Positions 23,731 through 32,098 of a stretch of 64,000 nucleotides of DNA are shown piece by piece; position 1 is the first letter of the stretch; every line of letters starts with the position of its first letter. The notes beneath the pieces were generated by a model, which ran no database searches, was not told the origin of the DNA, and worked only from the letters and a program-made list of their open reading frames with translations. The position numbers were made by a program, and so were the translations under genes. This DNA is from Mycolicibacterium moriokaense (GTDB lineage Bacteria > Actinomycetota > Actinomycetes > Mycobacteriales > Mycobacteriaceae), in contig NZ_QJJU01000026.1 of NCBI RefSeq assembly GCF_003201655.1, positions 1-64,000 of the forward strand, read 5' to 3'.

Positions 23731-25185
23731 TCAGCGCATTCCGACACGGATGTTCTTGGTTTGTAGGAATTCGTGCAGCCCCTCGAGGCCACCCGTGCGG
23801 CCGAACCCGCTCTGCTTGCAGCCGCCGTAGGGTCCTTGCGGGGAGATGTCGCTGAAGGTGTTGACCCACACCGACCCTGCCTCGAGCTGTCGGGCCACCC
23901 GGTGTGCTCGGCTCAAATCGTTGGTCTGGACGAAGGCGTTCAACCCATAGCGCGAATCGTTGGCGATTCGCACCGCCTCCGCCTCGTCGCTGAACTTCAT
24001 CACCGAGACGACCGGTCCGAACGTCTCGGTTTGGGCCAGCGCGGAGGCGTTGTCGACACCGGCGAACACGGTCGGCTGAATGTAGTAGCCGTCAGCGAGC
24101 TCACCGCCCAATCGGCGGCCTCCGACCAGCAACTCACCTGAGCGATCGCTGACCGCCTGCTCGATCACATTGAGAATGCGGTCGGCCGCAGCCTGGCTGA
24201 TCACCGGGCCGAAGACGACAAGGGAGTCGAGAGGATCGCCGATCGTCGAGGCTTCGATGACGGCCAGAAACTTCTCCAGGAACGCGTCGTAGACCGATTC
24301 GTGCACCAGCACGCGGCTGGCGCACGCACAGCTCTGTCCCGACTGCATGAGTGGACCTTGATGTGCCGACAACATCGCCGCGGCGTCGAGGTCGGCGTCG
24401 TCGAAGACGATGTTGGCCGACTTGCCGCCGAGTTCGGTCACGACAGGCGTCAGATTGACCGCCGCTGACTGAAGTACCTTGCGGGCAGTCGACTCTCCGC
24501 CGGTGAAGTGGATCTTGCGGATGCCCGAGTGTCGCACCAGGGCGTCGCCACCTTCCGCTCCCGCCGGCACCACGTTCACCAGCCCGGCCGGCAATCCGGC
24601 CTCAACACACAACTCGCCGAAACGCAGAGCGGCGAACGGCGCCACCTCCGACGGCTTGAGCACGACGGCATTGCCCGCAGCCAACGCCGGCGCCACACAC
24701 GATCCCGTCACCACCAGCGAGCCGTTCCACGGCGTGATCACCCCGACCACGCCGTAGGGCTCGCGTTCGATCAGGTTGATGTCGAATGAGCCAGTCACCG
24801 GCGTGCTGGTGCCCTGGGGCTTGTCGACGTAACCGGCGAAGTGGCGGAGAAACCGCTCCAGCAGGATTGCGTTGCCTGCGAAGGAGATTGGTACCGCGTA
24901 GTCGTGAACATTGAGACGAGCCAGCTCGTCGAGGTTCTCGTGCACCGCGTCGGCCAGGTCGATCAGCAGATCGCGGCGCCGGTCTACGGTCAGCGACATC
25001 CACTCCCGATGGGCTTGCCAGGCCGAGGCGACGGCGCGGTCGATTTCGGCAGCGCCCGCCAACGGGATGACCGCGTTCGGTTGGCCGGTGGCCGGGTAGA
25101 TGTGGGAGTGCGTTCCTCCCGACGTCTCGGCGATCCGGTCGCCTCCGATCAGCAATCCGCCGGACAACGTGGGTGCCAGAGTCAT
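23731..25185 (-). CDS. NAD(P)-dependent aldehyde dehydrogenase
   Basis: A 484-residue aldehyde dehydrogenase. It has the PWN of ITPWNGSL, the LKPSE cofactor loop, the catalytic glutamate in VTELGGKSAN and the nucleophile in QSGQSCACASR, and ends with the typical GGCKQSGFGRTGGLEGLHEF. It converts an aldehyde to the acid. The start at 25185 overlaps the CMD gene stop as ATGA. It is the last main gene of the 23.7-27.6 kb operon, so it likely oxidises an aldehyde made by the upstream SDRs. Substrate unknown. Confidence 0.95.
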   Translation of the reverse strand: MTLAPTLSGGLLIGGDRIAETSGGTHSHIYPATGQPNAVIPLAGAAEIDRAVASAWQAHREWMSLTVDRRRDLLIDLADAVHENLDELARLNVHDYAVPISFAGNAILLERFLRHFAGYVDKPQGTSTPVTGSFDINLIEREPYGVVGVITPWNGSLVVTGSCVAPALAAGNAVVLKPSEVAPFAALRFGELCVEAGLPAGLVNVVPAGAEGGDALVRHSGIRKIHFTGGESTARKVLQSAAVNLTPVVTELGGKSANIVFDDADLDAAAMLSAHQGPLMQSGQSCACASRVLVHESVYDAFLEKFLAVIEASTIGDPLDSLVVFGPVISQAAADRILNVIEQAVSDRSGELLVGGRRLGGELADGYYIQPTVFAGVDNASALAQTETFGPVVSVMKFSDEAEAVRIANDSRYGLNAFVQTNDLSRAHRVARQLEAGSVWVNTFSDISPQGPYGGCKQSGFGRTGGLEGLHEFLQTKNIRVGMR

Positions 25186-25976
25186 GAGGCTTCCTCGCGC
25201 CACTCATCGAGGACACGCTGCTTCTGCTCGCTGATCACCTGGTTCAGGTGGGACGCCTTCGCCCAGCCGTAGTAGGCACCGAAATGCAATGCCAGCTCGT
25301 CCATTTCGTCGAACGAGATGTCGCGACTCTTCAGTGCGGCGTAGACGTGGCTCATGATCGGGATGGGCGCATCCTGGAACGCCACACACGCCACCGTGAC
25401 AAGGCGTCGTTCCTTCATGCCGAGGCCCGGCCGCAGCCACATCTCGCCGAAGACGAAGTTCAGAATGCCCGCACCGGAATACGGGTTGTCCCGTATCGGC
25501 ACGAACGGTATGCAGTTGATGTCCCTGAACGATTGCTCTCCGGTGGCCAGCCGTTCTTCCGCATCGCTCGGCGTGGCGAGCGGCAAGAGCGGTGCGGGCG
25601 GCGGCACGGTCTGCCCGCGCTCGCGGTGTATTCGGTCCCACTGTGCGTCGACAACGATGTTGAAGCGAGACGCCTTCGGCCATCCGCTGTACACCGCGAA
25701 ATGCAGGACTGTTTCCCGCATTTCGGTGATGGTCAGGTCCCCGCTGTTCAGGGCCGCATAGACGTGATCCGTCAGGGGCTCTTCTGCGTCGGCCGCCGCC
25801 ACGCATGGAAGCGTGACGAACCGGCGATCCCGCCTGCTCAGTGTCGGACGCGACCAGACCTCACCGAACACGAAGTCGATCAGGCCGTTGACCGTCGCCG
25901 GGCTGCAATCCTGTGGCGCGGGGAAGGTCATCACGTCCGCAAATGCGCGCCTGCCGAGCTCCGAACGCGAGGTCAT
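25182..25976 (-). CDS. tandem carboxymuconolactone-decarboxylase-like (CMD) protein
   Basis: A 264-residue protein made of two CMD-like halves. Each half carries a similar string: FVFGEVWSRPTLSRRDRRFVT...HVYAALNSGDLT and FVFGEMWLRPGLGMKERRLVT...HVYAALKSRDIS. Single CMD proteins are usually about 100-130 residues, so this is an internal duplication or fusion. The family includes decarboxylases and peroxidase-like AhpD proteins; the CxxC of AhpD is absent here. Start and stop both overlap neighbours as ATGA, placing it firmly in the SDR/ALDH operon. Reaction unknown. Confidence 0.88.
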   Translation of the reverse strand: MTSRSELGRRAFADVMTFPAPQDCSPATVNGLIDFVFGEVWSRPTLSRRDRRFVTLPCVAAADAEEPLTDHVYAALNSGDLTITEMRETVLHFAVYSGWPKASRFNIVVDAQWDRIHRERGQTVPPPAPLLPLATPSDAEERLATGEQSFRDINCIPFVPIRDNPYSGAGILNFVFGEMWLRPGLGMKERRLVTVACVAFQDAPIPIMSHVYAALKSRDISFDEMDELALHFGAYYGWAKASHLNQVISEQKQRVLDEWREEAS

Positions 25977-26779
25977 CGCAGCGTCACTCCCGCGTCGACC
26001 TTGAACTCCAAGCCCGTCACAAATCGCGACTCGTCGGAAACCAGAAATAGCACCGCGTTGCTGATATCGACGGCTTGGGCCATCACCGCAGGCAATGCGT
26101 TGAGGAATATCGGGACCAGATCCGGCCGTCCGTCGACAAGCAGGGCGTGAAGCGACTCCGGCCGCATACCCGTTTCCACTCCGGTCGGATGAACGGTGTT
26201 GACCCGAATATTCTGTGCACCAAGCTCGTTGGCCAGCGCCCGGCTCAGCCCGACAACACCGTGTTTGGATGCCGTGTACGGCAGGTGCAGCGGCGTGCCC
26301 TTCAGCCCAGCCGACGAGCTGATGTTGACCAGGCTCCCGCCACGTTCCACCAGATGCGGCAGCGCGGCCGCGCAGGTGTTCCATGTCCCGATCAGGTTGA
26401 CGTCCAGCACGGTTCGCCACTGCTTCTGCGTGGTCTTGTCCCAGGTCCCCACGGTCAGCACGCCTGCGTTGGCGACCGCCGCGTCCAACCCGCCCAACTG
26501 GGCGACGCCGTCGTCAACCGCCGCCCTCAACGCCGCCTCGTCGCGCACGTCGACGATCGAAGTCACTACTTGCCCGCCGTGCTTTTCGGCTAGCCGAGCC
26601 GTTTCGGCCAGATCCTCCGGCGTGGCCAGCGGATATTCGAGCTCGGGCAGTGACTCGCAGATGTCGACGAGGATGAGGTCGGCGCCCTCCTCGGCGAGCC
26701 GCACCGCGTGACTGCGGCCCATTCCTCGCGCAGCTCCCGTGATCAGGACCCGTTTACCCTCAACCCTGTTGCCGCTCAT
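25973..26779 (-). CDS. mycofactocin-associated SDR
   Basis: A 268-residue SDR of the mycofactocin-associated type: VLITGAARGMGRSHAVRLAEE, LVDIC, the insert ending LAETARLAE, INISSSAG-like serine region and YTASKHG. It starts with ATGA overlap on the upstream SDR and ends with ATGA overlap into the CMD gene. The GMG in place of GQG is a small difference from the 16833/17800/60256 group. It probably oxidises an alcohol intermediate. Confidence 0.92.
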   Translation of the reverse strand: MSGNRVEGKRVLITGAARGMGRSHAVRLAEEGADLILVDICESLPELEYPLATPEDLAETARLAEKHGGQVVTSIVDVRDEAALRAAVDDGVAQLGGLDAAVANAGVLTVGTWDKTTQKQWRTVLDVNLIGTWNTCAAALPHLVERGGSLVNISSSAGLKGTPLHLPYTASKHGVVGLSRALANELGAQNIRVNTVHPTGVETGMRPESLHALLVDGRPDLVPIFLNALPAVMAQAVDISNAVLFLVSDESRFVTGLEFKVDAGVTLR

Positions 26780-27606
26780 AACTTATTGCAGAAGCCGGCG
26801 TCGACGGGGAAGGTGACGCCGGTGACGTACTTCGCCTCGTCGGAGACCAGGTAGGCGATCGCGGCGCTGATATCTTCGGGCTCGAGAAGCTCGACCGGCA
26901 TCGGATTCTGCAGATGCGGGCCGCCGTCGGGATAGTGCTCAAGGAACGCGACCATCTGCGGGTTGACAGCCATCATCGTGTTGACCGCCGTCGGATGCAC
27001 AGTATTGACCCGAATGCTCTGCGGTGCAAGAGAATTAGCGAGCGTCCGCATGAGCCCGACGATCCCGTGCTTGGATGCCGCGTAGCCCAACCCGCCGCCC
27101 TGCAGCCCGCCAAAACCGCGCAGCCCTGCCGTGGAGCTGGTGAAGACGATAGAACCGCCCTGTCCGCCTGCGATGAGGTGCGGTATCGCGGCCTTAGCGG
27201 TGTGGAAGGCGCCGACGAGATTCACGTTGAGGACATCAGTCCACATCTCGAGATCCTCGTCGTCGGTCAGCTCGCGAAACGCCATGGCCGCAATGCCCGC
27301 GTTCGCGAGCACGATGTCGAGCCGACCGAATTGCTCGACTCCGGCGTCGAGCGCCGCCTGGACCTCGTAGAAATTCCGCACATCGGCGATCGAGCCAACT
27401 ATCTTGCCGCCTTCGGCCTCGACAAGTGCCACGGTTTCGTCGAGCTCGTCGCGAGTCGCCATGGCATAACCGTTGGACGAAATATCGGAGCAGATGTCGA
27501 CGCCGATGATGGCGGCGCCGTCGGCGGCGAGCCTGACAGCGTGGCTTCTGCCCTGACCACGGGCGACGCCGGTGATGAAGGCGACCTTGCCGTCCAAAGA
27601 ACCCAT
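26776..27606 (-). CDS. mycofactocin-associated SDR
   Basis: A 276-residue SDR, first gene of the operon. It reads MGSLDGKVAFITGVARGQGRSHAVRLA, GVDIC, TSSTAGLRGFGG and YAASKHG. The C-terminal VTFPVDAGFCNKL resembles its neighbour. Start 27606 is chosen because the upstream in-frame extension runs through the promoter and tandem operators at 27630-27665. It is divergent from the TetR at 27694, which probably represses this operon. Confidence 0.93.
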   Translation of the reverse strand: MGSLDGKVAFITGVARGQGRSHAVRLAADGAAIIGVDICSDISSNGYAMATRDELDETVALVEAEGGKIVGSIADVRNFYEVQAALDAGVEQFGRLDIVLANAGIAAMAFRELTDDEDLEMWTDVLNVNLVGAFHTAKAAIPHLIAGGQGGSIVFTSSTAGLRGFGGLQGGGLGYAASKHGIVGLMRTLANSLAPQSIRVNTVHPTAVNTMMAVNPQMVAFLEHYPDGGPHLQNPMPVELLEPEDISAAIAYLVSDEAKYVTGVTFPVDAGFCNKL

Positions 27607-27629
27607 CGAACCTCGCTTCGTTGCGCCGA

Positions 27630-27665
27630 GTAACTGCGTTACACCCCGTACGGTAACCTGGTTAC
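27630..27665. promoter_or_regulatory. two tandem palindromic operators GTAAC-N3-GTTAC
   Basis: GTAAC-TGC-GTTAC (27630-27642) and GTAAC-CTG-GTTAC (27653-27665) lie 23 bases apart centre to centre, about two helical turns, between the divergent SDR operon and a TetR gene. Identical 5-bp arms with different spacers strongly suggest a cooperative repressor site. Confidence 0.85.
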
Positions 27666-27693
27666 TGATGGACGGCAAGGGCGAGTGCAGAGC

Positions 27694-28287
27694 ATGACCA
27701 ATGCTGAAGTGGCGACCGGCGACACGGACCGACGCCAGGACCGCATCCTCGACATCGTCGTCGAGTTGCTCGAAACCGAGGGCTACGACGCCATACAACT
27801 GCGCGAGGTCGCCCGGCGTGCGCGCACGTCACTGGCCACGATCTACAAGCGGTATGGCACGCGCGACGAGTTGATTCTGGCGGCGCTCGACCAATGGATG
27901 GAGGAGAACCGGTATTCGGGTTTGACCCAGCCCCACGACAAGGACGAGTCGCTATACGCGGGTGTGATGCGCGTGCTGCGCACCATCTTCGAACCATGGG
28001 AGCGCCACCCAGCCGTGCTCAAGGCCTACTTTCGGGCGCGAACGTCGCCGGGGGGCCAGAAGCTGGTGCGCCGTGGCTTCGACGCCGCGGTGCCTGCGGT
28101 GATGGAGGTGCTCGCCGATGCCGACCCCGAATTCGTTCGCGACATGGACACCATCGTCTCCAGCGTCGCCTACGGGCTACTTGGCCGATATGCGGCGGGC
28201 GAAATCGCCGTCACCGAAATCCTGCACGGCCTTGACCGCACCGTGCACCTGCTGACAACCAGTTACGAAGGGTCGCGTCCGCGCTGA
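27694..28287 (+). CDS. TetR family regulator
   Basis: A 197-residue TetR regulator. The DNA-binding region is RILDIVVELLETEGYDAIQLREVARRARTS with LATIYKRYGTRDELI as recognition helix. The tone of the helix resembles KstR-type regulators, but the operators here (GTAAC-N3-GTTAC) differ in spacing from the reported KstR site. The ATG at 27694 is chosen; a GTG at 27685 is in frame. It is divergent from the SDR/SDR/CMD/ALDH operon and is its likely repressor. It ends 5 bases from the convergent SDR. Confidence 0.92.
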   Translation: MTNAEVATGDTDRRQDRILDIVVELLETEGYDAIQLREVARRARTSLATIYKRYGTRDELILAALDQWMEENRYSGLTQPHDKDESLYAGVMRVLRTIFEPWERHPAVLKAYFRARTSPGGQKLVRRGFDAAVPAVMEVLADADPEFVRDMDTIVSSVAYGLLGRYAAGEIAVTEILHGLDRTVHLLTTSYEGSRPR

Positions 28288-28292
28288 ATTCG

Positions 28293-29048
28293 CTAGGCGC
28301 CCAACATGACCAGGCCGCCGTCGACGGCGATCAGCTGTCCGGTGATGAAGCGGGATCCCTCGCTGCACAGGAACACCAGCGTCGGCCCGAGGTCGTCGAC
28401 CGGATCTCCAAGTGCGCCGCCGAGGGGAATCGACCTCTTGATCTCCCCTTCGATCAACTCCGCCGCCGCGGGCCCGAGAAACTCCCGTAGGCGATCCGCG
28501 CCAGGTGTCTGCATGGCAGGCGCCAGCGCGATCGCCGACACCTTCTCGGCCGCCCATGCCCGCGCGATCGATCGCGTCCACGCCGACACCGCCCCCTTGG
28601 TCGCCGCGTACAGCGCCGAGATCGGGCTTCCCATCACTGCCTCCCCGGACCCGAAGTTGATGATCCTGCCGCCGCCGCCTTTGCGCATCACCGCGTACGC
28701 CGCCTGGTTGACGAAGATCATCGCCTTGATGTTCGTATCGACGAGGTAGTCGATGTCCTCGCCGCTGATCTGACCGGGAATCCCTGGCTGCCACAATCCC
28801 GCCGCGTGCAGCAACACATCGAGCCCGCCGAGCGTCTCGACAGCTGTGCCCACCATGCCGTCCACAGCGGCTGAGTCGCGGAGATCGCACTGCACCCACG
28901 TCACGCCGGCGCGATCGGGCGGTGTCGTCCGGTGATACGTCGCGACGACGGCAGCTCCCGCCGCGGTCAGCACCTGAACCGCGGCTGCGCCGATGCCGGT
29001 CGCCCCGCCGGTGACGAGTATCCGCCTGCCTTGCAGTGGTTGTGTCAT
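28293..29048 (-). CDS. SDR family oxidoreductase
   Basis: A 251-residue classical SDR with ILVTGGATGIGAAAV, a short HAAG motif, GSGEAV carrying the serine, and YAATKGAV. The C-terminal TGQLIAVDGGLVML is typical of FabG-like enzymes. It lacks the mycofactocin-type signature. The start 29048 (MTQPLQG) is used; an ATG 18 bases upstream would enter the operator. It is divergent from the TetR at 29086 and convergent with the TetR at 27694. Confidence 0.92.
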   Translation of the reverse strand: MTQPLQGRRILVTGGATGIGAAAVQVLTAAGAAVVATYHRTTPPDRAGVTWVQCDLRDSAAVDGMVGTAVETLGGLDVLLHAAGLWQPGIPGQISGEDIDYLVDTNIKAMIFVNQAAYAVMRKGGGGRIINFGSGEAVMGSPISALYAATKGAVSAWTRSIARAWAAEKVSAIALAPAMQTPGADRLREFLGPAAAELIEGEIKRSIPLGGALGDPVDDLGPTLVFLCSEGSRFITGQLIAVDGGLVMLGA

Positions 29049-29054
29049 GCATAG

Positions 29055-29077
29055 ATAGTTAGACAAACGTCAACTAT
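29055..29077. promoter_or_regulatory. operator-like inverted repeat between SDR and TetR
   Basis: ATAGTT (29055-29060) and AACTAT (29072-29077) form perfect 6-bp arms around an 11-base spacer containing AGACAAACGTC. It fills most of the 37-base gap between divergent genes, as expected for an autoregulatory TetR site. Confidence 0.55.
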
Positions 29078-29085
29078 TTGCAAGA

Positions 29086-29766
29086 GTGAATTCAACTGTT
29101 AGGGTGCGGTTTGTGCCAAAGACCAGCGGGGCCGCAGTTGCTGACGGTAGTCAGCGCCGCGCCTCGTTCCAGCGAGCACGCTCGCATGAGACCAAGCGCA
29201 GCCTCGTGCAGGCAGCGATGGCTCTGTGGCGCACCAACGGTTACGCCAAGACCACCGTCGCCGACATCTGCCGCGCGGCAGGCGTATCCCGCGCGCTGTT
29301 CTACTTCTATTTCCCTGCCAAGGAAGACGTGCTCTTCGAGGTCGGCCTGCTGTCGACCCGCGCCGCGCAGAAGACCGTGCGGGCACTACTGCGCACCGAC
29401 TACGACGTGGAGTCGGTGGTCGCCGATGCGCTACGGAGCCTGGAGCGCTCGATGGCGCGCAATCCTCGCGACCTCATCATCGAGACGATTCTCGAGGGTT
29501 ATCGGCACGAGCTCCGCATCCTTGCGGGCGACCTGCCGGGGAACGTCGATGCCGACATGTTCGGCGAATTGTTCGCGAAGGCACAGCAAGACGGCAAACT
29601 AGCGGCCCATGTCGACGCACGCCACCTGTCCCGGCTGGCGCAGATGCACGTCAGCGAGGGTGTCCGGCACTGGGCCGCAGGCTATTACGACGGCCGCTCG
29701 TTCGCCGACGGCGTCAGCCGTGACATCGCGGCCCTGATCGTCGGCTACAACCAACGTCCCGCCTAG
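29086..29766 (+). CDS. TetR family regulator
   Basis: A TetR regulator of up to 226 residues. The DNA-binding domain is SLVQAAMALWRTNGYAKTTVADICRAAG with SRALFYFYFPAKEDVLF as recognition helix. Three in-frame GTG codons (29086, 29104, 29113) could be the start; the first lies only 9 bases from the operator-like repeat, so 29113 may be the true one. It lies 6 bases upstream of the alcohol dehydrogenase at 29773, suggesting that it is transcribed with, and may control, the 29.8-34.1 kb operon as well as the divergent SDR. Confidence 0.88.
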   Translation: MNSTVRVRFVPKTSGAAVADGSQRRASFQRARSHETKRSLVQAAMALWRTNGYAKTTVADICRAAGVSRALFYFYFPAKEDVLFEVGLLSTRAAQKTVRALLRTDYDVESVVADALRSLERSMARNPRDLIIETILEGYRHELRILAGDLPGNVDADMFGELFAKAQQDGKLAAHVDARHLSRLAQMHVSEGVRHWAAGYYDGRSFADGVSRDIAALIVGYNQRPA

Positions 29767-29772
29767 AGGAGC

Positions 29773-30783
29773 ATGCGAGTGAAGGTATCGGTGGTGACAG
29801 CGCCTGGCGTGACGCAGGTCGTCGACATGCCCAAACCATCGGTCGGGCCGAAGGATGCGCTCGTCAGGATGCGCGCCTGCGGAATCTGCGGCTCCGACGC
29901 GTTCTATATCTCGATCGGTGGGCTACGTCCGGGACAGACGCCACTTGGCCACGAGCCCGCGGGCGAGGTTGTCGAGATCGGCAGCGACGTCGCAGGAATC
30001 GCGGTCGGCGATCACGTCGTCGTGAATCCGATGGTGGCACCCGGCGGGATCATCGGTAACGGCGGAGCCAGCGGTGCACTGGCGGAGTACCTGCTCATCG
30101 AAGACGCGGTGCGAGGCAAAAGTCTCGAGGTGGTGCCCGACCACATCCCGTTCGAGGTGGCCGCGCTCAACGAGCCGATGGCCGTGGCGCGCCACGGCGT
30201 GAACCAATGCCAACCCAAACCCACCGACAAGGTCCTGGTGTTCGGCGCCGGGCCCATCGGGCTTGGCGCCACCATCGCGTTCAAATCCGTTGGTGTCGAA
30301 CACGTCGTCGTCGCCGATCTGATTCCTGCGAGGCTGGAGAAGGCCTTAGCGGTTGGCGCCGACGCGGTGATCAACTCCACCGACGAGGACGTCGCGAAGC
30401 GGCTCATCGAACTGCACGGCGAGGGCGAAGCCCTGTTTCCAGGCAGGGCAGGCACTGATATCTATCTCGACGCCGCAGGCGCGCCAGCGGTGATCGATAC
30501 TGCGCTGGCCGCCGCCAAACGGGGTGCCCGGCTTTGTGTCGTCGCGGTGCACAAGCATCCCGTGCCGGTCGAATTCGTCAATCTGATGAGCAACGAGATC
30601 ACCATCGTCGGATCGATGGGCTACCCCGACGAGATCTTCGAAGTCACCAAAGACCTCGTCGCAAACTGGGAAAAATATGCGGTGATCGTCAGCCACACGA
30701 TCCCGTTCGACAACGTCGACGAGGCGCTGCGCACGGCCTGCACCCCTGGCGCGGCCGACAAAGTCGTCGTCACCTTCAACTGA
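29773..30783 (+). CDS. zinc-dependent alcohol dehydrogenase family protein
   Basis: A 336-residue medium-chain dehydrogenase. Catalytic zinc ligands are Cys in RACGICGSD, His-Glu in LGHEPAGEV and probably a residue near LNEPMAVARH. The usual four-cysteine structural zinc lobe is replaced by NPMVAPGGIIGNGG, so the structural zinc seems missing. The NAD motif is VFGAGPIGLGA. It resembles the threonine/sorbitol dehydrogenase branch. It starts the five-gene plus-strand operon with acyl-CoA dehydrogenase, kinase-like and quinone-reductase genes. Substrate unknown. Confidence 0.92.
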   Translation: MRVKVSVVTAPGVTQVVDMPKPSVGPKDALVRMRACGICGSDAFYISIGGLRPGQTPLGHEPAGEVVEIGSDVAGIAVGDHVVVNPMVAPGGIIGNGGASGALAEYLLIEDAVRGKSLEVVPDHIPFEVAALNEPMAVARHGVNQCQPKPTDKVLVFGAGPIGLGATIAFKSVGVEHVVVADLIPARLEKALAVGADAVINSTDEDVAKRLIELHGEGEALFPGRAGTDIYLDAAGAPAVIDTALAAAKRGARLCVVAVHKHPVPVEFVNLMSNEITIVGSMGYPDEIFEVTKDLVANWEKYAVIVSHTIPFDNVDEALRTACTPGAADKVVVTFN

Positions 30784-30796
30784 GAGGAATGCGGAT

Positions 30797-32098
30797 ATGG
30801 CGTGGGATTTCGAGACCGATCCTGAGTACCAGAAGCTCCTGGACTGGGCTGACGAGTTCGTCAGCGACGAGGTCGAGCCGCTCGACCTGGCGTTTCCACA
30901 TCTGCAGTTCGTTCCACTGGACGACAACCGCCGCAAGGTGATCGACCCGCTGAAGGAAGAGGTCCGCCGAAAAGGGTTGTGGGCCACGCACATGGGGCCC
31001 GAGATGGGCGGCCAGGGTTACGGCCAGCTCAAGCTCGCGCTGCTGAACGAGATACTCGGCCGCTCACAGTGGGCCCCGATCGTGTTCGGCTGTCAGGCGC
31101 CAGATACCGGCAATGCCGAGATCATCGCGCACTACGGGACCGAGGCGCAGAAGCAGAAGTATCTGCGCCCGCTGCTCGACGGTGAGCTGTTCTCCTGCTA
31201 CTCGATGACCGAACCGCACGCCGGCGCCGATCCGACGCTGTTCAAGACCAGCGCGGTGCGCGATGGCGACGACTGGGTGATCAACGGCTGGAAGTTCTTC
31301 TCCTCCAACGCCAAAACGGCATCGTTTCTGATCGTGATGGTGGTGACCAACCCCGACGTCAGTGCCTACCAGGGCATGTCGATGTTCCTGGTCCCTGCCG
31401 ACACACCGGGTGTCAACATCGTGCGCAACGTCGGCTTGCACGGCGAGTCTGAAGGCGAGGGATCACATGCCCTTATCCACTACGACAACGTCAGGGTGCC
31501 CGCCGAGGCGCTGCTCGGCGGCGAGGGGCAAGCATTCGTGATCGCGCAGACGCGCCTGGGCGGCGGCCGCATCCATCACGCGATGCGCACCATCGGGCTG
31601 TCTCGCAAGGCGCTGGACATGATGTGCGAGCGCGCGCTGAGCCGCGAGACACAGGGCAGCCTGCTGTCGGAAAAGCAGTTTGTGCAGGGCTACATCGCCG
31701 ATTCGTACGCGCAACTCCTTCAGTTCCGGTTGATGGTGCTCTACACGGCGTGGGAGATCGACAAGTACAACGACTACAAGAAGGTCCGCAAGGACATCGC
31801 CGCGGTCAAGGTGGTCATGCCGACCGTGCTGCACGACATCGCTTGGCGGGCAATGCAAGTACACGGCGCACTTGGTGTCACCAACGAGATGCCGTTCCTC
31901 GCGATGGTCACCGGCGCGGCCGTGATGGGGCTGGCCGACGGTCCGACCGAGGTGCACAAGACGACGGTCGCCAAGCAGGTGCTTCGCGGCTACCAAGCCA
32001 CCGATGACACGTGGCCCACCGAATGGACCCCGCGCAAACGCGAAGCGGCACGGGCGAAGTACGCCGACTACTTGGAGAACGAAGTGGGGAATCTGTGA
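30797..32098 (+). CDS. acyl-CoA dehydrogenase, ACAD10/11-like
   Basis: A 433-residue acyl-CoA dehydrogenase of the longer ACAD10/ACAD11-like branch: SMTEPHAGADPTLF, INGWKFFSSNAKTA, RLGGGRIHHAMRTIG, VHGALGVTNEMPF and ADGPTEVHKTTVAKQVL near the end. In animals ACAD10/11 are fused to a kinase-like APH domain and act on 4-hydroxyacyl-CoA. Here the partner is the next gene, which starts inside this stop codon (GTGA). That pairing supports the same type of chemistry, as an inference. Confidence 0.92.
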   Translation: MAWDFETDPEYQKLLDWADEFVSDEVEPLDLAFPHLQFVPLDDNRRKVIDPLKEEVRRKGLWATHMGPEMGGQGYGQLKLALLNEILGRSQWAPIVFGCQAPDTGNAEIIAHYGTEAQKQKYLRPLLDGELFSCYSMTEPHAGADPTLFKTSAVRDGDDWVINGWKFFSSNAKTASFLIVMVVTNPDVSAYQGMSMFLVPADTPGVNIVRNVGLHGESEGEGSHALIHYDNVRVPAEALLGGEGQAFVIAQTRLGGGRIHHAMRTIGLSRKALDMMCERALSRETQGSLLSEKQFVQGYIADSYAQLLQFRLMVLYTAWEIDKYNDYKKVRKDIAAVKVVMPTVLHDIAWRAMQVHGALGVTNEMPFLAMVTGAAVMGLADGPTEVHKTTVAKQVLRGYQATDDTWPTEWTPRKREAARAKYADYLENEVGNL

